Shown one piece after another: positions 32,266-41,692 of a stretch of 60,417 nucleotides of DNA. The stretch spans positions 1 through 60,417 of the forward strand of contig CAJQPW010000005.1 of the NCBI GenBank assembly GCA_905480295.1, given 5' to 3'. The notes beneath the pieces were generated by a model. It was not told where the DNA came from, did no database searches, and saw nothing but the letters and a program-made list of their open reading frames with translations. The position numbers and the translations under genes are program-made. This DNA comes from an uncultured Rhizobiaceae group bacterium. Lineage in GTDB: Bacteria; Pseudomonadota; Alphaproteobacteria; Rhizobiales; Rhizobiaceae. How positions within the stretch are numbered: position 1 is the stretch's first letter; each line of letters begins with the position of its first letter.

Positions 32266-34224
32266 ATGACGAAAATCAAACCCAGTCTCGGGGTATGCTA
32301 TTATCCGGAACATTGGCCGCAGGAAAAATGGGCCGAAGATGCGGCCCGGATGGTGGAATGCGGTATCGAGTATGTTCGAATTGCAGAATTCGCCTGGTCG
32401 CGGTTTGAACCAGCCCGCGATCAATTTTCATTTGAATGGTTGGATGCAGCAATCGAAATTCTGGCCAATGCCGGCTTGAAGATTGTCATGTGCACGCCGA
32501 CTGCGACACCACCAAAATGGCTGGTTGAAGAAATGCCCGACATGGTGGCGGTTGATGAAAATGGGGTGGAAAGAAAGTGGGGGTCTCGTCGTCACTATGA
32601 TTTTTCTCACCTGGAATACCGCCGTGAAGCCATTCGTATCACCGAGATTCTGGCAAGGAGATATGGCGAGCGTCCTGGTATTGTGGCCTGGCAGATTGAT
32701 AATGAATATGGATGCCACGACACGACCCTGAGTTATTCACGCGCTGCCGCTGATGGATTTCGCGATTGGCTGGCGCAGAAATATCAGTCGCCGGACGCAT
32801 TGAACCGCGCCTGGGGCAACGTGTTCTGGTCAATGGAAGTCAGCGATTTCTCTCAGGTTGAATTGCCAAATCTGACCGTCACAGAACCCAATCCTTCCCA
32901 TGTTCTGGACTTCCGCCGTTATGCCTCACAACAGGTCGTCGCCTTTAACGCGGCGCAATGCGATATTCTGCGCAAACGCGCGCCCGGTCGCGACCTCATA
33001 CATAATTTCATGGGCCACTTTCTGGAGTTTGATCATTTCGACGTGTCCGTGGATTTGGACGTTGCTTCATGGGATTCCTATCCGTTGGGCAATCTGGAAC
33101 GATTTGGTCGTTCCGACGAATGGAAAAACTGGTATCTGCGCGCAGGTGACCCAGACTTTCAGGCCTTTCACCACGACTTGTATCGTGGATGCGGAGCCCG
33201 CCGCATGTGGGTGATGGAACAGCAGCCCGGTCCGGTGAACTGGGCACCCTGGAACCCGGCACCCCATCCCGGCATGGTTCGGTTGTGGAGCCATGAGGCC
33301 TTTGCCCACGGGGCGGAAGTCGTCAGTTATTTTCGCTGGCGGCAGGCCCCCTTTGCCCAGGAACAGTTCCATGCAGCTCTGAACCGTCCCGACGGTTCCC
33401 CGGACCAGGCCTATTTTGAAGCGAGCAGTGTGAAGAGGGAGCTGGCTGATTTGCCTTCAGCTGAAACCCAACGAAGTGGCGTTGCGCTGATCTTTGATTA
33501 CCCGTCGCAATGGGCCAGTGAAATCCAGCCCCAGGGCCAGGATTTTGATGGATTCGCCCATGTCATGACCTGGTACCGTGGGCTGCGATTGTTGGGACAG
33601 AACATCGATATTCTTCCCTCCAATGCTGATTTGTCCGGATACGCGCTGGTTGTGGTTCCCCATCTTTTCATGCCGGATCTGGACTTTGTCCAAGCGGTGA
33701 AAGAAAGCGGCGCTCGGGCTGTATTTGGTGCACGCTGCGGATCACGCACCACCAGCCATCAAATTCCGGACGGTCTGGCACCGGGTTTGCTGCAGGAATT
33801 GTTAGCGATACGGGTGCAGCGGGCAGAAAGTCTGCGTCCAGGGGTTGAGATTCCAGTCGTCGATGGCGGCAGTTTTTCGCGCTGGGCTGAACAAGTCGAG
33901 GCCGATGCCAGCGTAACCGTCAATCTGGAAACCGTTGATGGGCAACCCGCTTATGCGACCCGGGATGCTTATTCCTATGTGAGCGGTTGGCCAGATGAAA
34001 TATTGCTGTCACGAATCCTGAAGAGCGAGTTAAAGGCTGCAGGTCTGGAATGGATTGAAACCGGAGAGGATCTGCGTATCCGGGATCGTGGCGGCTTGCG
34101 TACCATCGTCAATTACGCGCCCAAACCGCTCGATGCAAGCCACCTGATCGGCCCTTCGGACACGGTCTTGATTGGTGAAGCCATGCTTGACGTTGCCGGC
34201 CTGGCTATTGTTCAGCGAGGCTAG
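32266..34224 (+). CDS. Beta-galactosidase, GH42
   Basis: A 652-residue GH42 enzyme without signal peptide. YYPEHWPQEKWAEDAARM opens the barrel. Acid/base Glu147 is in QIDNEYGCHDT and nucleophile Glu318 in WVMEQQPGPVNWAP. The middle trimerisation domain and C-terminal beta domain follow. Together with the GH36 enzyme it lets the cell use both galactoside anomers. It lies 195 bp after the ATPase gene with no clear terminator between, so one transcript is likely. Its stop shares CTAG with the convergent SLC13-type gene. Confidence 0.94.
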   Translation: MTKIKPSLGVCYYPEHWPQEKWAEDAARMVECGIEYVRIAEFAWSRFEPARDQFSFEWLDAAIEILANAGLKIVMCTPTATPPKWLVEEMPDMVAVDENGVERKWGSRRHYDFSHLEYRREAIRITEILARRYGERPGIVAWQIDNEYGCHDTTLSYSRAAADGFRDWLAQKYQSPDALNRAWGNVFWSMEVSDFSQVELPNLTVTEPNPSHVLDFRRYASQQVVAFNAAQCDILRKRAPGRDLIHNFMGHFLEFDHFDVSVDLDVASWDSYPLGNLERFGRSDEWKNWYLRAGDPDFQAFHHDLYRGCGARRMWVMEQQPGPVNWAPWNPAPHPGMVRLWSHEAFAHGAEVVSYFRWRQAPFAQEQFHAALNRPDGSPDQAYFEASSVKRELADLPSAETQRSGVALIFDYPSQWASEIQPQGQDFDGFAHVMTWYRGLRLLGQNIDILPSNADLSGYALVVVPHLFMPDLDFVQAVKESGARAVFGARCGSRTTSHQIPDGLAPGLLQELLAIRVQRAESLRPGVEIPVVDGGSFSRWAEQVEADASVTVNLETVDGQPAYATRDAYSYVSGWPDEILLSRILKSELKAAGLEWIETGEDLRIRDRGGLRTIVNYAPKPLDASHLIGPSDTVLIGEAMLDVAGLAIVQRG

Positions 34225-36101
34225 AAGATCAGGTTCATCATCGTGATCGATACGATCAGGAACAGGATTGTCATGCCAACCCCAGCCCGCATGAAATCAC
34301 GTACCGTGTAACCCGCTGGTCCCATGATCAGGGCGTTGACCTGATGGGTGGGGATGATGAACGAGTTGGACGTGGAAATGGCGACCGTCAGCGCAAAGAT
34401 CGCGGGGTCACCGCCTGAAGCAATAGCGATGCTGATGGCCAGTGGAACCAGCAATACTGTTGCACCGACATTCGACATGATCAGCGTGAACACGGTCGAC
34501 AACATGGCAACGCCAACCTGCAGTCCCCAGATCGGAACGCCTTCCAGAGCGGCCAAAATACCGTTGGCGATCCATTCGGCCGTGCCGGTTGTCTGCACCG
34601 CGCTTCCAAGCGGAATCAGGCTGGCGAGCAGGAAAACCGTATTCCAGCCAACGGCGGCATAGGCTTCGTCTATGCGCAACACCCGGCTGACAATCATCCC
34701 GGCTGCGCCCGTGAGCAGGCACAGGGACAGCAGAATATCGCTAAAGAGAATCATGCCAATCGAAATGGCGAAGAATAACAATGCCCAGCCGAGTTTTTTG
34801 GGTCGCAGCTCTTCTCGTGGATAGTCGCTGGTGACAATGACGAAGTCCCGATCAGACTGCAATGCGCTGAGTGACCGCCAAGAGGTGTGGACAGCCAGCG
34901 TATCACCAGCCCGCAACGGCTCAAATCCGATCACGGTTGGGTCGTGATCATCGGTGGAGATGTGGCTGAGAACTTCGTCTCCCCGGTAGATAGCCAACAG
35001 CGAAAAGCCATAACGCTCCCGCGCACGAACTTCGCGGACCGACTTGCCGATCATCGATGAATCCGGCGGAATCACGATTTCCGCAACACCGCAACGATGG
35101 CTGGCCAGCTCACGGGCAAATTTTTCAATTCTCGGATGGATGGTCAGATCATTCTGCACTGCGAAGCGCCGGATTGCGCTGGGCTGACCCATCACGGCCA
35201 ACCGGCAGGGCGCTTCCAGATTGTCGAGTACGACCGGGGCCAGAAATGTTTTGTTCTGAACGTGAATGGCGATGACATAGATGTTGAATTCGCTGTGAAT
35301 GTCCAACAGCGTCTGCCCGACAATGGGTGAATCAGCATCCACGCTGAGTTCTGTATATCCCGAATCCAGGCCGTAAAGGCGGCTGATATATTCCGAACGC
35401 AGGTCGGCAGCCGTTGGTCCGTCATTGACAGCGCCGGGAAGCAGAAAGCGACCAAACAGCACAAAGTACAAGATGCCGGTGATAACGAGACAGAATCCAA
35501 TGGGCGTGACCGAAAACAGACTGAATGGCTGCATCTGTTTGTCGGCAGGCAGAATGTCGTTTGAACTGGCCATCAGGTCGTTCAGCAGGATCAAGGGTGA
35601 TGAGCCCACCATGGTGATGGTGCCGCCTAGAATGGCACAGAACCCCATTGGCATAAGCAAGCGCGACATGGGCAGATCTGTTCGGGACGAAATGCGTGAT
35701 ACCACGGGGAGAAACAGGGCGGCCGCTCCGACATTCTGCATGAATGAGGAAATTACGCCGACCGTGGAAGAGATGATCGGGATGATGCGTTCTTCTGTCG
35801 ATCCACCGAAACGCAGGATCACAGCCGTCACCGCAGACATGACCCCGGTCTTGTCCAGCCCGGCACCAATAATCATCACGGCAATGATTGAAATCACCGC
35901 ATTTGATGAGAATCCGTCAAACAGGGTACTGGGTCCACCCAGGGATTCCAGGCCCGGCACGTATCCCAGCAGACCAAGAGTGACCAGAATGATGATGGCG
36001 GTGACGTCAACGCGAACGACCTCGGTGACAAACAGAATCACGGTCATGGTGAGAACGGCCAGAACCGCCACCATCTCTACCGTTAAACCCCATTCTTCCA
36101 T
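34221..36101 (-). CDS. SLC13-type anion permease with two TrkA-C domains
   Basis: A 626-residue membrane protein. About five spans lie in residues 8-215 and about six in 440-626. Between them are two cytosolic RCK/TrkA-C regulatory domains (about 240-325 and 345-425; motifs SPIVGQTLLDI and SSMIGKSVREV). This layout is the DASS/CitMHS type found in sulfate, dicarboxylate or citrate uptake. Substrate unknown. It follows edd by 185 bp on the same strand, with no clear terminator between. Confidence 0.9.
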   Translation of the reverse strand: MEEWGLTVEMVAVLAVLTMTVILFVTEVVRVDVTAIIILVTLGLLGYVPGLESLGGPSTLFDGFSSNAVISIIAVMIIGAGLDKTGVMSAVTAVILRFGGSTEERIIPIISSTVGVISSFMQNVGAAALFLPVVSRISSRTDLPMSRLLMPMGFCAILGGTITMVGSSPLILLNDLMASSNDILPADKQMQPFSLFSVTPIGFCLVITGILYFVLFGRFLLPGAVNDGPTAADLRSEYISRLYGLDSGYTELSVDADSPIVGQTLLDIHSEFNIYVIAIHVQNKTFLAPVVLDNLEAPCRLAVMGQPSAIRRFAVQNDLTIHPRIEKFARELASHRCGVAEIVIPPDSSMIGKSVREVRARERYGFSLLAIYRGDEVLSHISTDDHDPTVIGFEPLRAGDTLAVHTSWRSLSALQSDRDFVIVTSDYPREELRPKKLGWALLFFAISIGMILFSDILLSLCLLTGAAGMIVSRVLRIDEAYAAVGWNTVFLLASLIPLGSAVQTTGTAEWIANGILAALEGVPIWGLQVGVAMLSTVFTLIMSNVGATVLLVPLAISIAIASGGDPAIFALTVAISTSNSFIIPTHQVNALIMGPAGYTVRDFMRAGVGMTILFLIVSITMMNLIF

Positions 36102-36286
36102 GCCTGCTCCACCGAACCGTCTTGATGGACATTGCGTACAAAACGTGTCGGGTTTTCACGCCAAGCGGCATAAAAATGCAAGTAAAACTATTGCAAACTC
36201 AGCAAATTTGCCGATTTTGTGAACATTTTGAACAGAACCGGTAAATTTGCGTCGCTGATGGCCGTCAAACTCAAGATTCTATCGCA

Positions 36287-38095
36287 TCACAAAACGCTGG
36301 CACCACAATCTGCCGCACTGACATTGGCGCGAAATGCACCGAGCAATTCGACCCCCATGCCAAATTGATTGCCGCTCAAATCGGCCTGCGCCGGTGTGCG
36401 TTGTTGCCAATCTTTCGGATCGACCAGCGCCTGTAATTCTCCCGTTGTGGCATCCAGCCGCACGATATCTCCATCGCGAAGAAGAGCGATACCACCACCA
36501 TCAACGGCCTCCGGTGTCACGTGAATGGCCGCTGGCACCTTACCCGATGCGCCAGACATGCGGCCATCGGTGATCAAAGCGACTTTGAAGCCCCGGTCCT
36601 GAAGAACACCCAGTGGCGGCGTCAGTTTATGCAGTTCCGGCATGCCGTTGGCCCGGGGGCCCTGGAACCGGCAAACCGCGATGACATCCTTGTTCAGTTC
36701 GCCTGCTTCAAAGGCGTCGCGAATGCCATGCTGGGTTTCAAAAATCTGAACCGGTGCTTCGATCACGTGGTGTTCGGCTTTGACGGCGGAGATCTTGATC
36801 ACGGCACGACCGATATTGCCTTCCAACATGCGCAATCCACCATCTTTCGAAAACGGCTTTTTGATCGTGGCGAGAATTTTTTCATTTCCGGCCTGTGTCG
36901 GTGCGTCTTCCCAAACAATCGTGTTGTTTTTCAGTTTTGGTTCCTTTGCCTGATGCTGCAGACCAAATCCGGAAATGGTTTGCACGTCTTCATGCAAATG
37001 CCCTTCGCGCAGCAATTCGCCGATCAGATAGGACAGCCCCCCGGCCGCATGGAACTGGTTCACGTCGGCCATGCCATTGGGATAGACCCGCGCAAGCAGC
37101 GGTGTGCAGTCGGCAATGTCTGAGATGTCTTCCAGGGTCAGCTCAATACCCGCAGCCCGGGCGATGGCGACAAGGTGCAGAACGTGGTTTGTCGATCCAC
37201 CTGTGGTGTGCAATCCGACCACGCCGTTGACCAGGGCCTTTTCATCGATCATTTTTCCAACCGGCGTAAAGGCATTGCCATTGGCAGTGATCGTGAGCGC
37301 CTGTCGGGTGGCTTCTCGGGTCAGGGCGTCCCGCATCTCGGTGCCCGGATTGACAAAACTCGAACCGGGCAGGTGCAGCCCCATGAATTCCATCAACATC
37401 TGATTTGAATTGGCAGTCCCATAAAACGTACAGGTGCCGGGGGAATGGTATGATGCGCTTTCTGCTTCCAACAACGCATCCCGATCAACCTTGCCTTCGG
37501 CAAAGAGCTGTCTGATACGAACCTTTTCACTGTTTGGCAGGCCGGAGGGCATCGGTCCGGCGGGAACAAATACCGCGGGTAGATGACCGAAGCTCAGCGC
37601 TCCGATCAGCAGTCCCGGTACGATTTTGTCGCAAACGCCCAGATAAAGCGCAGCATCGAACATGTTGTGCGACAGTCCAACCGCGGTCGCCATGGCGATA
37701 ATGTCGCGGGAAAAAAGCGACAGTTCCATCCCCTTTTGCCCCTGGGTTACCCCGTCGCACATGGCGGGCACGCCAGATGCAATCTGGGCCACACCACCGG
37801 CGTCACGAGCCGCCTGTTTGATGATGTCGGGAAACCGGCCAAAAGGCTGATGGGCTGACAGCATGTCATTATACGACGTGATGATCGCGAGATTTGGTAC
37901 GACATCGCCGGACAGGGCATCCTTGTCTGCAGCGGAACAGGCGGCAAATCCGTGAACCAGATTGGTGCAGCTGAGTGCAGAGCGATGCGGCCCCGACTCA
38001 GCAGCTGCCTGCAACCGGTCAAGATAGGCCTGACGTTTAGGTTGGCTGCGCTCAATGATTCTGTTGGTCACGGCGGCAAGGGCAGCAATGGTCAT
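36287..38095 (-). CDS. edd: Phosphogluconate dehydratase
   Basis: A 602-residue IlvD/Edd-family iron-sulfur dehydratase of normal length. Signatures include [34 protein letters not shown] and [18 protein letters not shown]. It converts 6-phosphogluconate to KDPG, the first committed Entner-Doudoroff step. Third gene of zwf-pgl-edd, 57 bp after pgl. No eda gene follows. Confidence 0.96.
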   Translation of the reverse strand: MTIAALAAVTNRIIERSQPKRQAYLDRLQAAAESGPHRSALSCTNLVHGFAACSAADKDALSGDVVPNLAIITSYNDMLSAHQPFGRFPDIIKQAARDAGGVAQIASGVPAMCDGVTQGQKGMELSLFSRDIIAMATAVGLSHNMFDAALYLGVCDKIVPGLLIGALSFGHLPAVFVPAGPMPSGLPNSEKVRIRQLFAEGKVDRDALLEAESASYHSPGTCTFYGTANSNQMLMEFMGLHLPGSSFVNPGTEMRDALTREATRQALTITANGNAFTPVGKMIDEKALVNGVVGLHTTGGSTNHVLHLVAIARAAGIELTLEDISDIADCTPLLARVYPNGMADVNQFHAAGGLSYLIGELLREGHLHEDVQTISGFGLQHQAKEPKLKNNTIVWEDAPTQAGNEKILATIKKPFSKDGGLRMLEGNIGRAVIKISAVKAEHHVIEAPVQIFETQHGIRDAFEAGELNKDVIAVCRFQGPRANGMPELHKLTPPLGVLQDRGFKVALITDGRMSGASGKVPAAIHVTPEAVDGGGIALLRDGDIVRLDATTGELQALVDPKDWQQRTPAQADLSGNQFGMGVELLGAFRANVSAADCGASVL

Positions 38096-38152
38096 GGTCT
38101 GACTTTCTTCAAATTAAGATTTCCGGTTCCCGGGAACCGCGAAACTGAGCCT

Positions 38153-38860
38153 TTAGGGTGCCCAATACACATGGAGTTTGGCGTCTGGATGGCGCAACAC
38201 GTGGCGGATCGGCATATCATTGGCCGGCCCATCTTTCAGGGCTTCTTCATACACCCGGCGCTTTTCTTCGCCTTCGATATGAAGCACGAGATATTTTGCC
38301 GAAACGATCGCCGGCAGCGTCATGGTGATGCGTGTTTCCTGTGCGCCAGGGGCGGTCATCGGCATGAACAGCACATCAGTTGCCGGATCGGTGGCTGCAT
38401 CCAGATTATCACCACCGGGAAAAAATGATGCGGTATGACCATCCGTGCCCATCCCCAATGTCATCACATCAAACGGTAATTCTTCATCTTCAAGCAGTTT
38501 TTCCTGACACTTTACGGCGGCGTCCTGGACCTGCAAACCGTCGTGATAAAGGGATAGGAATTCGGTCGTAGGATGCTCCAGCAGACCCAAATGGGTTCGA
38601 ATCATATGTTCATTGCTGCGCGGGTCGCTTGCTGCAACATAGCGCTCATCCACCAGTGCAAAATATATCATTTCACGGGTGGCACCCAGCTTGGACTGCA
38701 ACTGATCGAACATTAATTTTGGGGTGGAACCACCGGACAGCGCAACCGATGCAAAATCACCGCTTGCATTGTCGAGGGTCAGGCGATCGGCAATCTGATC
38801 AGACAAGGCAGCTGCCAGATCGTCACGCGTGTCATAGGTGTTGAACGTTTCAACAGGCAT
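38153..38860 (-). CDS. pgl: 6-phosphogluconolactonase
   Basis: A 235-residue DevB-type lactonase with ALSGGSTPKLMFDQL near the N-terminus, the segment DERYVAASDPRSNEHMI and MGTDGHTASFFPG. It hydrolyses 6-phosphogluconolactone between Zwf and Edd. ATG 38860 overlaps the zwf stop by one base, so the genes are coupled. Confidence 0.95.
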   Translation of the reverse strand: MPVETFNTYDTRDDLAAALSDQIADRLTLDNASGDFASVALSGGSTPKLMFDQLQSKLGATREMIYFALVDERYVAASDPRSNEHMIRTHLGLLEHPTTEFLSLYHDGLQVQDAAVKCQEKLLEDEELPFDVMTLGMGTDGHTASFFPGGDNLDAATDPATDVLFMPMTAPGAQETRITMTLPAIVSAKYLVLHIEGEEKRRVYEEALKDGPANDMPIRHVLRHPDAKLHVYWAP

Positions 38861-40326
38861 TATTCGTCACCGTCATTCCAGGTTCTGCCATCCCGCTCAA
38901 TCAGGGCAATGGCTTGGCTCGGTCCCCACGTTCCGGCCGTGTAGTTGCGAACAGGTTGCTGAATTTCATCCCAGGCTTCGAAAATCGGGTCGATCCATTT
39001 CCATGCGGCCTCAACTTCATCGCGGCGCATGAACAGGGTCTGGTTTCCCCGGATTACATCCAGCAGCAATCTTTCGTAGGCGTCGGGGCTATGGCCGTCG
39101 AAATTTTCTGCAAAGCTCATGTCCAGGGGAAGATGTTTCAACCGCATGCCGCCTGGGCCCGGGTCTTTGATCATGATCCACTGGCGCACCGATTCATCGG
39201 GCTGCAGGCGCAGTACCAGTTTGTTGGAAATCGGAGCACCGGCGTTAGCACCAAAGATTGAATGCGGCACGGGTTTAAACTGAATGACGATTTCCGACAT
39301 CCGCATCGCCATGCGTTTGCCGGTACGTAGGTAGAAAGGAACACCGGACCAACGCCAGTTTTCAACTTCTGCTTTCAGCGCAACAAATGTTGCCGTATCG
39401 CTCTCTTCGCCCAGTTCCTCCAGATAACCTTCAACTTTGCCTTCCGGCCCGGCACCGGCGACATATTGCGCGCGCACGGTGTTTTCAGACGGAATAGGTT
39501 TCAGGGACCGCAGCACCTTCAGTTTTTCATCGCGGATGGAATCAGCATCACCGGTCGCCGGCGGTTCCATCGCTACCAGACACAGCAGCTGCATCAGGTG
39601 GTTCTGTACCATGTCACGCATCGCACCGGACTGGTTGTAATATCCCGCCCGACCGCCGACTCCAACGGTTTCCGCCACGGTGATCTGGACATGGTCGATG
39701 TGAGACGTGTTCCACAGCGGTTCAAACAAGGTGTTGGCAAAGCGTAGGGCAAGCAGGTTTTGCACCGTTTCCTTGCCGAGATAGTGATCGATGCGGAACA
39801 CCTGATGTTCGTTAAAATGTTTGCCAACTTCCGCATTGAGTTTTTCTGCCGAAGGAAGATCACGGCCCAGCGGCTTTTCAATCACCAGTCTGGATTGATC
39901 GTCGATCAGATCGAATTTTTCCAACTGCTGGGTAATCGGGCCGAACAGGGCAGGTCCAACAGCAAGATAATAAGCCCGAACCTTGCCGATGCCATCGGAC
40001 TCCAGAAGCTTCTTTAACGGCTCCCAGCCATCGTCAGATTGCACATCGTTTTGAACGTAGTGGAGACGATCAAGAAAGCGTTTCAAACTCTCCTCGCTGC
40101 GCTGATCCTCGGCGACATGCTGGCGCAGGGCATCATGGGCAAATTTTTGATACGCCTCGCGGGAATATTCACCGCGAGATGCGCCGATCAGGCGTGCACC
40201 GTCTGGCAACTGTCCATCATGATCACGGTGATAGAGCGCCGGCAGCAATTTGCGCTGGGCCAAATCGCCGGTTCCGCCAAAAATGACGTAATCAAAGGGT
40301 TCAACTGGAATGATCTTGCTGGTCAT
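38860..40326 (-). CDS. zwf: Glucose-6-phosphate 1-dehydrogenase
   Basis: A 488-residue enzyme with the nucleotide motif FGGTGDLAQRKLLPAL (from residue 15) and active-site RIDHYLGKE with the catalytic His. It oxidises glucose 6-phosphate with NAD(P)+ and starts the zwf-pgl-edd operon. Six C residues come directly before the ATG, so no Shine-Dalgarno is present. The upstream sequence could allow a leaderless mRNA. Confidence 0.96.
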   Translation of the reverse strand: MTSKIIPVEPFDYVIFGGTGDLAQRKLLPALYHRDHDGQLPDGARLIGASRGEYSREAYQKFAHDALRQHVAEDQRSEESLKRFLDRLHYVQNDVQSDDGWEPLKKLLESDGIGKVRAYYLAVGPALFGPITQQLEKFDLIDDQSRLVIEKPLGRDLPSAEKLNAEVGKHFNEHQVFRIDHYLGKETVQNLLALRFANTLFEPLWNTSHIDHVQITVAETVGVGGRAGYYNQSGAMRDMVQNHLMQLLCLVAMEPPATGDADSIRDEKLKVLRSLKPIPSENTVRAQYVAGAGPEGKVEGYLEELGEESDTATFVALKAEVENWRWSGVPFYLRTGKRMAMRMSEIVIQFKPVPHSIFGANAGAPISNKLVLRLQPDESVRQWIMIKDPGPGGMRLKHLPLDMSFAENFDGHSPDAYERLLLDVIRGNQTLFMRRDEVEAAWKWIDPIFEAWDEIQQPVRNYTAGTWGPSQAIALIERDGRTWNDGDE

Positions 40327-40332
40327 GGGGGG

Positions 40333-40361
40333 TATATGCCACCGTGCGTTTAATATTTCAA
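40333..40361 (-). promoter_or_regulatory. Candidate zwf promoter with start point at the ATG
   Basis: On the minus strand TTGAAA (40356-40361, five of six bases of the -35 consensus) is followed by a 17-bp spacer and CATATA (40333-40338). Six bases later comes the zwf ATG. A start point 6-7 bp after the -10 would be the A of ATG. The -10 match is modest. Confidence 0.4.
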
Positions 40362-40392
40362 TCGATTTAAATGAGATTATTTGCGGCCTTCG

Positions 40393-40845
40393 TCACACCC
40401 GCTTGCGCAGATAGACCCGGCGAAAACCATCTTCGGTTTTGCGTTCGGTTTCTTCAAAGCCCAGATGTGCGTATAGGCCAAGGTTTTCCTGCATTTTTTC
40501 ATTGGTATAGAGTTCAAGTGCGGCCAGTTTTGAAGACCTGGCTCTTCGTTCCAGTTGGGCGAATAGTTGGCCAGCTAAGCCGCCACCCTGGTGATCGGGA
40601 TGTAGGGCCACATTCTCTATAAACAGGTGGTCTTTTTGCGCAAAGCTGACCAGATAGCCCACCGGTTCGCCCTCACACTGTAAAATCTCCAGGTGGTCCC
40701 TGGCGAGTTCAGCTGCGAAATCCGCTACCATTGGCATCGGTTTCCTGCCGATGCGGGGAACGTAAAGCGCATAGGCGGCATTGGCGCATTGAATGACAAA
40801 GTCCAGATCATCCCTGTTCGCCGTTCTGATATCGAGCCTGTTCAT
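40393..40845 (-). CDS. GNAT-family N-acetyltransferase
   Basis: A 150-residue single-domain GNAT protein. The acetyl-CoA motif is NVALHPDHQGGGLAGQLF. ATG 40845 (MNRLDIRTANRDDLDF) gives a standard GNAT N-terminus; the frame is open to 40881. It lies 66 bp upstream of zwf on the same strand and is divergent from the SDR gene. Substrate unknown. Confidence 0.87.
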   Translation of the reverse strand: MNRLDIRTANRDDLDFVIQCANAAYALYVPRIGRKPMPMVADFAAELARDHLEILQCEGEPVGYLVSFAQKDHLFIENVALHPDHQGGGLAGQLFAQLERRARSSKLAALELYTNEKMQENLGLYAHLGFEETERKTEDGFRRVYLRKRV

Positions 40846-40937
40846 CTGCGTTTCCAAATTCCGTGAATCGCGCGAGACCACCTTGCAGCCGGGTCGGCGG
40901 CATCATAGCCTGTTTGGTGCACATTCGGAGGAAAATT

Positions 40938-41684
40938 ATGCGACTCGAAGGAAAAACAGCAATTGTTACCGGCGGCGGATCGGGATTTGGCGAAGGTATG
41001 GCCAAACGCTTTGCCGAAGAAGGGGCCAATGTCGTGATTGCCGACCTCAACGGCGATCAGGCCGAGCGGGTTGCGCAGGAAATTGGCGCGCGTGCCGTTG
41101 CCATACAGGTCGATGTTGCCCGGGCACAGGACAATCAGGCCATGGTGGCCGCCGCGCTCAGCCATTTTAAGGGGCTCGACATTTTTGTTCTCAATGCCGG
41201 GTTTACCCAGAAGAACATGTCCATGCTTGAGGTCGATGAGCAGACCTTCGACCGCATCAATGATGTCAACATGAAAGCGCTGTATCACGCGGCCCGTGTC
41301 GTAGTGCCCGAAATGATCAAGGGTGGTGGTGGTACCGTTCTGGCGACAGCGTCAACGGCAGGGCTACGCCCGCGCCCGGGGCTTGTCTGGTATAATGCAT
41401 CCAAGGCCTGGGTCATCAATGCCTGCAAATGCATGGCAGTGGAGTTGGCGCCGCACAACATTCGCGTCAACACACTGTGTCCTGTTGCAGGAGAAACCGG
41501 CATGCTGGCAGATTTCATGGGCGAGGATACGCCGGAGATCCGCGAAAAGTTCAAGAGTGTCATTCCACTTGGCCGTTTCAGTCAGCCACGGGACATGGCC
41601 AATGCAGCGTTATATCTGGTCTCCGACGAAGCCGATTTCATCACCGGTGTTGCGCTGGAAGTGGATGGCGGTCGCTGCGTTTAG
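40938..41684 (+). CDS. Short-chain dehydrogenase/reductase (FabG-like)
   Basis: A 248-residue classical SDR: cofactor motif TGGGSGFGEG (11-20), NAG in LNAGF, catalytic Ser in ATASTAG, Tyr152 and Lys156 in YNASK. Asp at the end of beta-2 (VIADLN) suggests NAD(H) preference. ATG 40938 follows GGAGGA, so upstream in-frame starts are unlikely. Substrate unknown. It could be a sugar dehydrogenase serving the galactose route, but nothing in the sequence shows this. Confidence 0.88.
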   Translation: MRLEGKTAIVTGGGSGFGEGMAKRFAEEGANVVIADLNGDQAERVAQEIGARAVAIQVDVARAQDNQAMVAAALSHFKGLDIFVLNAGFTQKNMSMLEVDEQTFDRINDVNMKALYHAARVVVPEMIKGGGGTVLATASTAGLRPRPGLVWYNASKAWVINACKCMAVELAPHNIRVNTLCPVAGETGMLADFMGEDTPEIREKFKSVIPLGRFSQPRDMANAALYLVSDEADFITGVALEVDGGRCV

Positions 41685-41692
41685 CGTTTCGG

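Noticed and set aside
35425..36222. 265-codon plus-strand frame opposite the SLC13-type gene
   Set aside because: Antisense of membrane-protein codons, giving Arg/Pro/Thr-rich nonsense.
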